Under the pieces are notes generated by a model, which ran no database searches, was not told the origin of the DNA, and saw only the letters and a list, made by a program, of their open reading frames with translations. DNA of 38,661 bases, from contig CAJJCT010000035.1 of NCBI GenBank assembly GCA_905182735.1, positions 1 through 38,661 of the forward strand. Reading direction: 5' to 3'. The position numbers and the translations under genes are program-made. The first letter of the stretch is position 1; every line of letters starts with the position of its first letter. Shown piece by piece: positions 8,741 through 17,445 of this stretch. Source of the stretch: Candidatus Marivariicella framensis (GTDB lineage Bacteria; Bacteroidota; Bacteroidia; Flavobacteriales; Flavobacteriaceae).

Positions 8741-10327
8741 ATGAAAGCTTATAATATTTTTATACTCAATATAATTTTTATATTTTTTGGTTGCAATACT
8801 TTTACTGAGCCTATAAATAAAGATCTTAACGATTTTAAATTTCTTGAGATTGATATTATAGCTTTAAATAATGGATATAAAAATGGAAACTTTACAATTG
8901 AAGAAGTAATCAAAGCATACATAGAAAGAATTGAAAAAATTGATCAAAATGGTCCAAAACTTAATTCGGTTATAGAGATTAATCCTGAAGCTATTTCAAT
9001 TGCAAAAGCACTAGATCAAGAGTTGAAAAATAATGGATCAAGAGGGTATCTACATGGAGTTCCGATTCTTTTGAAAGACAATATTGATACTAATGATCAA
9101 ATGTCTACAACAGCCGGATCAAGGGCTTTAGCTGGATCCAAACCACTAAAAGACAGTAAAGTAGCTGAGAAGCTCAGAAAAGCTGGAGCTGTAATCTTAG
9201 GTAAAGCAAATTTAAGTGAATGGGCAAACTTTAGAGGCAAGAGGTCAACTAGTGGCTGGAGTGGAATTAATGGTCAAACTAAAAATCCGTATGTATTAAC
9301 TCGAAATCCATGTGGATCAAGCTCTGGTTCAGGAGTTTCTGTTTCAGCAAATCTTACTCTTCTAGCAATTGGAACTGAAACTAATGGATCTATAGTATGT
9401 CCTTCAACAGTTAATGGCGTTGTTGGAATTAAACCAACTGTAGGCTTGATTAGTCGATCGGGAATTATCCCTATATCTTATACTCAAGACACTGCAGGAC
9501 CAATGGCTAGGAGTGTTCAAGATGCAGCAATATGTCTTGGTTTTCTTACTGGAGTTGATGAAAATGATAAAAAGACAATAACAAGCTTGGATAACACTTA
9601 TGATGATTATACTCAGTTTTTGAATAAAAATGGATTAAAAGGTAAAAGAATAGGTGTTTATTCAGGTCCTTTGGGTTTAAATGATAAAGTAGATTCGTTA
9701 TTTAAAAAATCTGTTGATTTAATAAAAAAAATGGGAGCAGAAATTATTGAAATAGAAACAGTTTCTTCTTCTGAAGCTAGAAGTCATTCATTTCAGGTTA
9801 TGATTCATGAATATAAAGATGGATTAAATAATTATTTTAAGTCTTTAGGTAAGAATTCACCAATTAAAGATCTCGGAGAATTGATTGAATTTAATAAAAA
9901 TGATTCTATTGAGTTAAAGTATTTTAATCAAGCCTACCTAGAGATAGCCCAAAATACAGATGGAATTAAAAGTGAAAAATATTTGAACTCATTATCTGAA
10001 TTAAAAAGGCTCAGTCGTGAAGAAGGTATTGACAAAGTAATGGATGATAATAATTTAGATGCTATTATTGCGCCTACAGGAAGTCCTGCTTGGTCTACTG
10101 ATTGGTTTAATGGTGACAATTACCATATTTCAAGTTCTTCTCCTTCAGCTTGGGCTGGGTATCCAATTATATCTGTTCCAATGGGAAACATTCATGGTTT
10201 ACCAGTGGGTCTTTCATTTTTTGGAAGAGCATGGAGTGAGCCTGTTTTGATAGAAATTTCCTATGCCTTTGAGCAGTCATCTAAAGCTAGAATTATTCCT
10301 AATTTTCATATAAACGATGAATATTAA
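8741..10327 (+). CDS. Lipoprotein amidase (amidase signature family)
   Basis: A 528-residue amidase signature enzyme hydrolysing an unknown carboxamide. The Ser-cisSer-Lys triad is recognisable: Lys112 in GVPILLKDNID, the serines of CGSSSGSG at 191-198, and the nucleophile Ser217 in GTETNGSIVCPS. The N-terminus is a lipoprotein signal with a lipobox-like FFGC ending at Cys18, so the enzyme should sit in the cell envelope, unlike GatA or most cytoplasmic amidases. Thirty-three bases downstream begin madL and madM, the malonate symporter genes, on the same strand. This suggests the amidase may release an acid that MadLM imports (inference). The family is secure; the substrate is not. Confidence 0.88.
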   Translation: MKAYNIFILNIIFIFFGCNTFTEPINKDLNDFKFLEIDIIALNNGYKNGNFTIEEVIKAYIERIEKIDQNGPKLNSVIEINPEAISIAKALDQELKNNGSRGYLHGVPILLKDNIDTNDQMSTTAGSRALAGSKPLKDSKVAEKLRKAGAVILGKANLSEWANFRGKRSTSGWSGINGQTKNPYVLTRNPCGSSSGSGVSVSANLTLLAIGTETNGSIVCPSTVNGVVGIKPTVGLISRSGIIPISYTQDTAGPMARSVQDAAICLGFLTGVDENDKKTITSLDNTYDDYTQFLNKNGLKGKRIGVYSGPLGLNDKVDSLFKKSVDLIKKMGAEIIEIETVSSSEARSHSFQVMIHEYKDGLNNYFKSLGKNSPIKDLGELIEFNKNDSIELKYFNQAYLEIAQNTDGIKSEKYLNSLSELKRLSREEGIDKVMDDNNLDAIIAPTGSPAWSTDWFNGDNYHISSSSPSAWAGYPIISVPMGNIHGLPVGLSFFGRAWSEPVLIEISYAFEQSSKARIIPNFHINDEY

Positions 10328-10360
10328 CTAAACTAAATAACTAGATTTAACATAATAAAT

Positions 10361-10732
10361 ATGAATATTTACGGAGTTTCATTATTGGCATTTTGTTTTT
10401 TAGCAGGAAAAATTATTGGAACTTTTCTTGGTTCTCTAATTGGCTTGTCTGGGGATATTGGTGGAGTTGGGTTTTCAATGTTTCTTTTGGTTTTTATTAA
10501 CTCCTATTTAAAAAAGAAAAATATTAATATTTCTAAGTCTGAGAATGGAGTGTTATTTTGGAGCACCATGTATATTCCAATAGTAGTAGCAATGTCTGCA
10601 TCTCAAAATGTTAAAGCTGCTATGTTGGGTGGTTGGCTTGCAATTATAGTTGGTGTATTGGTGACTATTGTAGCTTTTATGCTAGTTCCTCTTCTCTCGA
10701 GAATTGGTAAAGAAGATTTAAATAAAAAATAA
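10361..10732 (+). CDS. madL: Malonate transporter subunit MadL
   Basis: A 123-residue integral membrane protein recognised as MadL, the small subunit of the MadLM malonate:Na+ symporter described from Malonomonas. The start IYGVSLLAFCFLAGKIIG and the glycine-rich GDIGGVGFSMFLLVFINSYL are characteristic. It has about four hydrophobic segments in the inner membrane. It starts at ATG 10361, 33 bp after the amidase stop and 9 bp before madM, an arrangement that implies one transcript and obligate partnership with MadM. No malonate decarboxylase or malonyl-CoA synthetase gene is in the window, so how the imported acid is used is not shown. Confidence 0.85.
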   Translation: MNIYGVSLLAFCFLAGKIIGTFLGSLIGLSGDIGGVGFSMFLLVFINSYLKKKNINISKSENGVLFWSTMYIPIVVAMSASQNVKAAMLGGWLAIIVGVLVTIVAFMLVPLLSRIGKEDLNKK

Positions 10733-10741
10733 TAAACCAAA

Positions 10742-11482
10742 ATGATTGAAAACATAGTTAATGCTAATGGACTAATTTTCGCATTTTTTATTGTTGGAGT
10801 TATTATGTATTTATCATATTTATTTTCAAAAAAGATCTTAAATAACATGATACCTGGAGCTGCTATAGCAATAATAATTGCTCTTATTTTAGCATTTATG
10901 GGGGAAGATAAAGGTGTTTCAAACCTTCCATATATGGGGGGTATGGCGATTCTAGGCGGCTCTATGTTAAGAGATTTTTCAGTTGTTGCCACCGCAATGG
11001 GGGTTGATATTAGTAAAATTAAACAAGCTGGTTTTTCAGGTATACTTTCACTTTTTATTGGAGTGTCATTTTCATTTTCTTTAGGTGTGATAGTTGCTTT
11101 ATTAATGGGCTATTCAGATCCAATAAGTCTAACTACTATTGGTGCAGGTGCGTGTACTTATATTGTTGGTCCAGTAACAGGTTCAGCCTTAGGGGCAAGT
11201 TCTGAAATAATTGCACTTAGCGTTGCTACAGGTGTAGTTAAGGTCATTGTAACATCTATATGCACACCTTTAGTTGCAACTAAAATAGGTTTAAATAATC
11301 CAAATTCAGCAATGATTTTTGGAGGGCTTATAGGTACAACAAGTGGGGTTGCAGCAGGATTAGCTGCAACTGACGAAAAACTTGTGCCATATGGAGCTCT
11401 GACCGCTACATTTTTTACTGGTCTAGGCTGTTTAATGTGTCCTTCAATTTTTTACTTCATAATTAATGCTTTGGTTTCTTAA
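10742..11482 (+). CDS. madM: Malonate transporter subunit MadM
   Basis: A 246-residue polytopic membrane protein matching MadM, the larger subunit of the MadLM malonate:Na+ symporter. Features are a glycine-rich first half (PYMGGMAILGGSMLRDFSVV), the AGACTYIVGPVTGSALGASS segment and MIFGGLIGTTSGVAAGLAATD, with about seven hydrophobic segments. Length is close to the usual ~250 residues. It lies 9 bp after madL. A short inverted repeat follows the stop codon, perhaps ending the amidase-madL-madM unit. The related dicarboxylates this pair could carry are not settled by sequence, so malonate is by family inference. Confidence 0.87.
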   Translation: MIENIVNANGLIFAFFIVGVIMYLSYLFSKKILNNMIPGAAIAIIIALILAFMGEDKGVSNLPYMGGMAILGGSMLRDFSVVATAMGVDISKIKQAGFSGILSLFIGVSFSFSLGVIVALLMGYSDPISLTTIGAGACTYIVGPVTGSALGASSEIIALSVATGVVKVIVTSICTPLVATKIGLNNPNSAMIFGGLIGTTSGVAAGLAATDEKLVPYGALTATFFTGLGCLMCPSIFYFIINALVS

Positions 11483-11507
11483 TAAGATTGTTTAAAAATC
11501 TTATATT
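11483..11507 (+). terminator. Weak hairpin after madM
   Basis: TAAGATT at 11483-11489 and AATCTTA at 11497-11503 form a perfect 7-bp inverted repeat around a 7-base loop, starting right after the madM stop and followed by TATTT. It is AT-rich, so at best a weak intrinsic terminator between madM and the DUF975 gene. Confidence 0.35.
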
Positions 11508-11533
11508 TAACTACTTTTAAAAAACAATTAACT

Positions 11534-12142
11534 ATGACTTCACCAAATTTAATTCACATGCGAACTGCACGTGAAAAACTCAAAAACAACTGGTCTACAG
11601 CTTTTTTAGTTGGTTTAACAGTAATGATACCTCAAACTATTTCAGAAATCCTAAAAGCAATTGGCTCTATTGAAGCTGGTGGTATGGAAGATATTTCTCT
11701 TGGATTAATTTCAACGCTTGTTGCTGCTCCTCTTGCATTAGGTTTTTCAATTTACACATTGAACCTTTTTAGAAATGGTTCAGCAGATTATAATAATATT
11801 TTTGATGGTTTCAAGTCCCTGGGTAAAATCTTGGGAGTCTATTTTCTTATGATTGCATTAATTATTTTAGGAATGATTCTTTTAATTATCCCTGGTATTA
11901 TTCTAGCTTTCGGTTTTTCGATGGCATACTATGTAATGATTGACAAACCAGAACTTGGAATTGTAGATACTCTTAAAGAGAGTTGGAAAATAATGAAGGG
12001 TAACAAAACAAAACTTTTGGGTTTAAGTCTAAGATTTATTCCTTGGGCTATTTTAGGTATTCTATGCCTAGTTGTAGGTGTTATATTCGTATTACCCTGG
12101 ATGCAAATGTCTTATGCGTCATTTTATGAAGAAATAAAATAA
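11534..12142 (+). CDS. DUF975 family integral membrane protein
   Basis: A 202-residue inner-membrane protein with four or five hydrophobic segments. The pattern matches DUF975 (PF06161): an N-terminal amphipathic RTAREKLKNNWSTAF, a central LIIPGIILAFGFSMAYYVM, the cytoplasmic LKESWKIMKGNK, and a C-terminal FVLPWMQMSYASFYEEI. The function of the family is not known. The gene is 51 bp after madM with a weak hairpin between, so co-transcription is possible but uncertain. It converges on the S9 peptidase gene with 18 bp between stops. Confidence 0.8.
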   Translation: MTSPNLIHMRTAREKLKNNWSTAFLVGLTVMIPQTISEILKAIGSIEAGGMEDISLGLISTLVAAPLALGFSIYTLNLFRNGSADYNNIFDGFKSLGKILGVYFLMIALIILGMILLIIPGIILAFGFSMAYYVMIDKPELGIVDTLKESWKIMKGNKTKLLGLSLRFIPWAILGILCLVVGVIFVLPWMQMSYASFYEEIK

Positions 12143-12160
12143 AATTTACTTTATAAACAT

Positions 12161-14605
12161 TTAGCCCTTCGGCTTTAAGGGTTTATTTGTTAAATCTTTA
12201 GGTTTATTTTTCACATACTTTTCTAACCATCTGTCTTGTTCCCAGATTAGATGTAGTATCGTTTCTTTTGCCCGGTATCCATGACTCTCTTTTGGGAACA
12301 TGACTAGGCGAGTAGTTGCGCCAAGACCTTTGAGAGCATTAAAATATCTTATACTCTGCATTGGATAGGTTCCAGAATTGTTATCTGCTTCACCGTGAAC
12401 TAATAATAAAGGAGTTTTCATTTTATCTGCATGCATAAAGGGAGACATTGTGTAATAGACTTCAGGTGCTTCCCAATAACTTCTTTCTTCACTTTGAAAG
12501 CCAAAAGGAGTAAGGGTTCTGTTGTATGCTCCACTTCTTGCTATTCCAGCGGCAAATAAATTTGAGTGACTCAATAGGTTTGCTACCATAAAAGCACCAT
12601 AGCTATGACCTCCAACAGCAACTCTTTCTCTGTCAATATAACCCAACTTATCAACTGCATCTATTGCTGCCTTTGCGTTTGCAACTAATTGAGGTCTAAA
12701 TGAATCATTAGGCTCATTATCTCCCTCTCCAACAATAGGAAATGAAGCTCTATCTAAAACCACATAACCTTGTGTAGCCCAGTAAATTGGTGAACCCCAT
12801 GATGGGTAAGTAAAACGATTTGAATTATTTGTTTTTTGAGAGGCACTAGATTTATCTTTATATTCTCTGGGATATGCCCATAAAATCATTGGTTTTTTTT
12901 CATCTTCTAATTCACCGCTATTTGGAATATATAATACTCCATTTAAATCCAGACCATCATCACGTTTGTAACTGATTATTTCTTTTTTAATATTTTGAAG
13001 AGATTTAAAAGGATTATTAAAAAATGTTAATTGATCTAGCTTACCGGATTTAAAAGAATTTTTATAATAGTTTGGATACTCATTTGGGGATTCAATTCTA
13101 ACTATAATCTCATTTTTAATTAAATCATAATCAATAATATTTTCATACTTATCATCATAAGGAGATTGGTAAACTCGTTCTGATTTTCCTGAAGAAAGAT
13201 TTACTTTATCTAGAAAAGGGAATTGACCATTTTTTGTAAACCCATTGCCAATGGTAAAAGTTGAGTTTTCATCTATTAAAAGTATATTTTTATTAAACTT
13301 ATTTTTTATTTGGACAAATCTTCCTGGATCACTATAAACATCCTGATAATTTCTATCATTAATTATTGTGGCTTCACTTTTGGGATCTGAGGGATTAAAA
13401 ACATAGGTTTTAGTGTTTCGAGTATTCCACCAACGGTCTGTGATTATAGCTAAATCATCTTTACCCCAATAGATGCCACTAATTCTATTTTTAACCTTTG
13501 TGATATATTTAGAAGGATCGCTAAATGGAGCCTCCCATTGATATAGTGCATCACGAAACTCAGTTTTATTTGACGGATCACCACCGTCTAATGCAATTGT
13601 GTATGATAATGTTGAAGGCTTGTCACTTCTCCATCTAAAATTTCTTTTACCGCTGGTGGTTGACATAAAACCTTTTGGAAGTTCCTCTAGGAGGGGCGCA
13701 TCATTAATTACTTTAATAAGCTTTGCGTTTTTATCATAAACATGAGTCTCAGTCGGAAATCTATTATAGGGAACTATGTATGAAAAAGGAGTTTTTATAA
13801 AATCTATTAATAGATATTCTTTGTTTGGAGATAATTGAATACTCTTATACATCCTAGTTGGTAACCATTTCACATATTCTCCTTCAATATTTATTTTTAA
13901 TAACTCAGTTTGACTTAATTGTTTGAAATTATAAACATCATTAGGATTCTTTAATAAATCTTGATAGGTTCTGTTTTGTGCTTTTGATCCGTTATTTTCA
14001 GTAACAGTTGGACCTGTTGGAATAGATGTAGCAGTATTTATAAGGGGCTTCAAATCATCGGGTAGCGACTTTATTATTAGTTCACTGTTATTAATCCAAT
14101 TAATTACATTCCCCATAGTAGCATTGGATTTAGAATCGAATATTTTTTTTGCAATAAGTGTAGGCAAATTAACAATCCATACCTCAACTCCCTTCTCGGT
14201 AGTGTTAGTCATCGCTATTTTTTTTTCATCTGGTGAAAATTGAAAATTTGAGAGATTAACTATGCTTGGTAAACCAATTATTTCATTTGGTGTTTTGTTT
14301 TGAGATAGTTTAGTCACCTGAACTTTATTATAATATGTTGTTCTACTACCTATATGACGCTTTGGATCGACTCTTAATCCCCCTAGTCTTAGTTCTTCTC
14401 TTGAAAGATCTTTTATGTTTTTGTATGCAGGACGATATAAAAAAACTAAAATACTGTTATCGCTATTTCTAATTACAGATGGAGCAAGATCGATATCTAT
14501 GAGATCTAATAAATCTTTTTTAGGTGTCTTATAATCAGAATCTACCTGGGGATAAGCTATGATAGTTGATAGAAGTAAAAATAGAATTAAAGCTCGATTA
14601 ATCAT
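12161..14605 (-). CDS. Prolyl oligopeptidase-family (S9) serine peptidase, exported
   Basis: An 814-residue exported peptidase with signal sequence MINRALILFLLLSTIIAYPQ, a long beta-propeller region (about 60-550) and a C-terminal alpha/beta-hydrolase domain. The catalytic triad can be placed: Ser668 in GHSYGAF, Asp741 in GEADNNSG and His775 in ESHGYR. The architecture resembles the glutamyl endopeptidase-like S9 branch (chloroplast CGEP relatives) more than dipeptidyl peptidase IV, though specificity is inferred only. It probably degrades oligopeptides in the periplasm. It is divergent from the CotH gene (70 bp gap) and convergent with the DUF975 gene. The frame is intact. Confidence 0.9.
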   Translation of the reverse strand: MINRALILFLLLSTIIAYPQVDSDYKTPKKDLLDLIDIDLAPSVIRNSDNSILVFLYRPAYKNIKDLSREELRLGGLRVDPKRHIGSRTTYYNKVQVTKLSQNKTPNEIIGLPSIVNLSNFQFSPDEKKIAMTNTTEKGVEVWIVNLPTLIAKKIFDSKSNATMGNVINWINNSELIIKSLPDDLKPLINTATSIPTGPTVTENNGSKAQNRTYQDLLKNPNDVYNFKQLSQTELLKINIEGEYVKWLPTRMYKSIQLSPNKEYLLIDFIKTPFSYIVPYNRFPTETHVYDKNAKLIKVINDAPLLEELPKGFMSTTSGKRNFRWRSDKPSTLSYTIALDGGDPSNKTEFRDALYQWEAPFSDPSKYITKVKNRISGIYWGKDDLAIITDRWWNTRNTKTYVFNPSDPKSEATIINDRNYQDVYSDPGRFVQIKNKFNKNILLIDENSTFTIGNGFTKNGQFPFLDKVNLSSGKSERVYQSPYDDKYENIIDYDLIKNEIIVRIESPNEYPNYYKNSFKSGKLDQLTFFNNPFKSLQNIKKEIISYKRDDGLDLNGVLYIPNSGELEDEKKPMILWAYPREYKDKSSASQKTNNSNRFTYPSWGSPIYWATQGYVVLDRASFPIVGEGDNEPNDSFRPQLVANAKAAIDAVDKLGYIDRERVAVGGHSYGAFMVANLLSHSNLFAAGIARSGAYNRTLTPFGFQSEERSYWEAPEVYYTMSPFMHADKMKTPLLLVHGEADNNSGTYPMQSIRYFNALKGLGATTRLVMFPKESHGYRAKETILHLIWEQDRWLEKYVKNKPKDLTNKPLKPKG

Positions 14606-14675
14606 GGTTATTTTTTTTAATTTAGATTAATATCAATTTAATAAAAACTTATTAATTCATTTTAAAAAATATACT

Positions 14676-16028
14676 TTGTTTTCATTTAAAAATTACTTTC
14701 ATATTTTGATGTTACTGATTTTCGTTACTTGCAAGAAAGATAGTTTGACTGATTCCGAAGAGCTTTTAGAAGATTTTGAGGAATATATTGAACTCGATAG
14801 TCATTCCTCAGATTATATTTATGATCAAAATAACCTTCATAGGTTTGATTTGTATATTAATGAAGAGAATTTACAAATTTTAAATAATGATCCTGCTGCT
14901 GAAAATTATGTTCAAGGCTCTTTAGTTTTTGAAGGCAAGACCATTAAAAACGTAGGAATTAGATATAAAGGGTCTGTTGGGGCATGGGTTGGGTGTTTAT
15001 CAGGTATTAACTGGACAAATCCAAGTGGATACAAAACATGTCCAAAACTTTCGATGAAAATTAAAATTAATTGGAAGGATGATAAAAAGTTTTATGGAAT
15101 GAAAAAACTTCAATTTCACTCTCAAAATCTTGATCCCTCAAAAATGCACGAGAGGTTAGGTTACTACATGTATAGAAATTTTGGAGTAATTGCCCCTAGG
15201 TCAAATCATGCTTTAGTATACATAAATGGTGTTTTTAATGGAGTTTTTGCTAATACAGAAAATATTGATGGCCCATTTACAAATAAACACTTTGAAAATC
15301 CAGATGGTAATTTATATAAAGAGGTTTGGCCGGTTGATATATTCGGAGAATCTCAAGAAATAAATTATTTTATTGACGGTTTAAAAACTAATGAAGAAAT
15401 ATCTGATGTTTCTAAGATTAAAAAATTCTCTGATCAACTAGGTAATGTTAATAATCCCATGGCATCGAGTGTAGTCAATAATTGGATTGAAAATGAACTT
15501 TTTTTAAAAACTATTCTTGTTGATAGAAGTATAGCTAATGATGACGGATTCTTGCATTTTTATCATGAAGGAGGAAAAAATTATGAAAATCATAATTATT
15601 ATTGGTATGAAGACCCTTACCTAGACAAACTACAACTTATACCATGGGATTTAGATAATGCATTTGAAAATTTAATTTCAGATGTAAATCCAGTTACTCC
15701 AATTAAGGACGAATGGTATGAGACTTCAAATGGATGTGAGGGTTTTGCTTTTGGTATTTTTAATATTTTACAAATTTCTGCAGGATGTGATAAAATAATT
15801 GGTTCTTATTCTGAATATATAGACACTTATGATAGTTTAGATTTTGCCTTTAAAAATGAGTTATATAATATGCCTAAAATTAATTCACTTCTTGATGGTT
15901 GGTCAAATCAAATTAAAGATGCAGTGCTAGAGGCTAACCAAAAGTATGGAGCTAAGGAACCCAGTCTTCAAGAATGGATTGATAGTATAAACATATTAAA
16001 ATTTTCAATAGAACAATCATTAAATTAA
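14676..16028 (+). CDS. CotH kinase-family lipoprotein
   Basis: A 450-residue lipoprotein of the CotH family, whose founding member CotH of Bacillus spores is an atypical protein kinase. Family signals are the GIRYKGSVG block, the segment around residues 124-178 (LSMKIKINW, the Gly-containing KKLQFHSQNLDPSKMHERLGYY, and FGVIAPR), INGVFNGVFANTENID, and the acidic metal-binding motif IPWDLDNAF with Asp325 and Asp327. I accept the TTG start at 14676 because it gives a full lipoprotein signal ending at Cys19 (LLIFVTCKKD); the first in-frame ATG (14709) would leave too short a signal. Kinase activity and substrate are not known in Bacteroidetes. A coding-like reading frame continues past the stop in another frame (see findings). 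Confidence 0.8.
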   Translation: MFSFKNYFHILMLLIFVTCKKDSLTDSEELLEDFEEYIELDSHSSDYIYDQNNLHRFDLYINEENLQILNNDPAAENYVQGSLVFEGKTIKNVGIRYKGSVGAWVGCLSGINWTNPSGYKTCPKLSMKIKINWKDDKKFYGMKKLQFHSQNLDPSKMHERLGYYMYRNFGVIAPRSNHALVYINGVFNGVFANTENIDGPFTNKHFENPDGNLYKEVWPVDIFGESQEINYFIDGLKTNEEISDVSKIKKFSDQLGNVNNPMASSVVNNWIENELFLKTILVDRSIANDDGFLHFYHEGGKNYENHNYYWYEDPYLDKLQLIPWDLDNAFENLISDVNPVTPIKDEWYETSNGCEGFAFGIFNILQISAGCDKIIGSYSEYIDTYDSLDFAFKNELYNMPKINSLLDGWSNQIKDAVLEANQKYGAKEPSLQEWIDSINILKFSIEQSLN

Positions 16029-16153
16029 ACTCATGGTTTATAAAAAATAGAATATATAAATATAACACTCAGATAAGCGAATTTAAAAATCATAGAGATC
16101 TTATATCTAAAAGAATAAACGAACATTTAAGGAAATTAGTAAATAAAAATTAA

Positions 16154-16183
16154 TTGTAATTGACAATTAAACCAGTATCTTGA
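16154..16183 (+). promoter_or_regulatory. Possible promoter of the 390-residue repeat/NTF2-like gene
   Basis: TTG at 16154-16156, a 19-base spacer, then TATCTTGA at 16176-16183 resembles the Bacteroidetes TTG-N17-23-TAnnTTTG arrangement, with two mismatches in the -7 box. The gene's ATG follows 24 bases later. Confidence 0.25.
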
Positions 16184-16207
16184 GTTAATAATTATTAAAA
16201 TTAAAAA

Positions 16208-17380
16208 ATGAAAAAAATTTACATACTATTTTTTATAATAGTTTCTAGTTTAGGCTATGGGCAGATGATTCAAAAAACATCTTGCTCAAAAAAAGCTTCT
16301 GAAATCTCAAATAAGGCAATTAATCATATGATTAATTTAGAATTTTTAACAGCAAGAGGTATGGCTGAAGCTGCTTTAATGGTTGATGAGAATTGTGGTT
16401 GTGCTAAATTAGTTATAGCTCGCGTTAGCTCAGCTAATAAGGACTATGGAACTCGTGCAAATAAGTTAAAAATGATAGATCGTTCTAGTCTTAGTGGAGA
16501 AGAGAAAGTCTGGTATGATGCATTAAGTTCATCAGACAAAGAAAAGTATTCAGTAATACAAAAAGAAGGTGAAGTTATGTTTCCTAAAAGTCCATTTATT
16601 CATTATTTAGCTACAGGAGGTTTAAACTTTATATCATACAAAGCTTTTGCTGAAAAATTTCCCAAATATGCATCTTCTGCATATAATATGATGTCATATG
16701 GATATCTTAGAGGTGATTATGGTTCTGTTGATAAAGAAAAAGCAATGGAATATGTAAAGAAGTCTCAAAGCATGCATGATGGCCCAAACGCTTATGATTC
16801 AATGGCAGAACATTATGCTTCTTTGGGTGAGTTTGATAAAGCAGTTGAAAATCAATTAAAAGCATATGATTATGCTACGTTTTCTTCTCCTTATCAAACT
16901 AAATTAAGAGAGTATTCGAGAAAGGCAAATAATGAGGAACTTGTTAAGAACATAGAAAAACTTCAATCTGATATGCAAGATGCTATACTTAAAGGAGATA
17001 AAGAAGCATTTAAGAAATTTACGCACCCTGATATCACAATAAGTACAGGAGATTCAAACTTGGGAGAGTTTTATGACTTTAGTGAGGAAAATTTAAAATT
17101 AGATGAAAACTTTACTTGGGATAGTTTTGAATTAGAAAACATGAAAGTTTATTTTTCTACTGACATGAATACCGCTGTCATCACATTTTATGCTAAGGGT
17201 GGGTATACTATGAATAGATCTTCAGAATTATTTGATTTAAATGGTAACCTTAAATCAACCTCAGAATTTATTGAATACAGTACGCGAGCTTCATCTGTAT
17301 GGGTAAATACAGATCAAGGTTGGAAAACGATGCATAGTAATTTTGCTCCTAATAAAGGAAAGATAGGATTACCTCAGTAA
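16208..17380 (+). CDS. Exported TPR-like protein with C-terminal NTF2/DUF4440-like domain
   Basis: A 390-residue protein with a signal peptide (MKKIYILFFIIVSSLGYGQ). Residues about 30-240 are helical and contain TPR-like repeats; the best is AYDSMAEHYASLGEFDKAVENQLKAYD written in two parts, AYDSMAEHYASLGEFDK and AVENQLKAYDYA. Residues about 245-385 read like a SnoaL/DUF4440 (NTF2-fold) domain: a start LQSDMQDAILKGDKEAFKKF, then beta-rich sequence ending in WVNTDQGWKTMHSNFAP. No catalytic residues can be assigned. It is probably periplasmic and a scaffold or sensor (inference). It is followed by a strong intrinsic terminator. Confidence 0.7.
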   Translation: MKKIYILFFIIVSSLGYGQMIQKTSCSKKASEISNKAINHMINLEFLTARGMAEAALMVDENCGCAKLVIARVSSANKDYGTRANKLKMIDRSSLSGEEKVWYDALSSSDKEKYSVIQKEGEVMFPKSPFIHYLATGGLNFISYKAFAEKFPKYASSAYNMMSYGYLRGDYGSVDKEKAMEYVKKSQSMHDGPNAYDSMAEHYASLGEFDKAVENQLKAYDYATFSSPYQTKLREYSRKANNEELVKNIEKLQSDMQDAILKGDKEAFKKFTHPDITISTGDSNLGEFYDFSEENLKLDENFTWDSFELENMKVYFSTDMNTAVITFYAKGGYTMNRSSELFDLNGNLKSTSEFIEYSTRASSVWVNTDQGWKTMHSNFAPNKGKIGLPQ

Positions 17381-17403
17381 CTAAAATAAATTATTTAAAT
17401 AAT

Positions 17404-17434
17404 AAAAAAGGGAATTTAATAATTCCCTTTTTTT
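17404..17434 (+). terminator. Intrinsic terminator after the 390-residue repeat/NTF2-like gene
   Basis: AAAAAAGGGAATT at 17404-17416 pairs with AATTCCCTTTTTT, which starts at 17421, around a four-base loop, and runs into a T tract. It is a clear rho-independent terminator; the A/T flanks make it usable on both strands. Confidence 0.85.
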
Positions 17435-17445
17435 AATTTTGAATT

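Noticed and set aside
10603-10992. 129-residue open frame antisense to madL/madM
   Set aside because: It lies opposite two well-recognised membrane protein genes and has no family features of its own; it is a shadow of their codon pattern.
12168-12179. AGCC-CTTC-GGCT hairpin at the end of the S9 peptidase gene
   Set aside because: Only 4 bp, lies inside the coding sequence and is not followed by a T tract on either strand.
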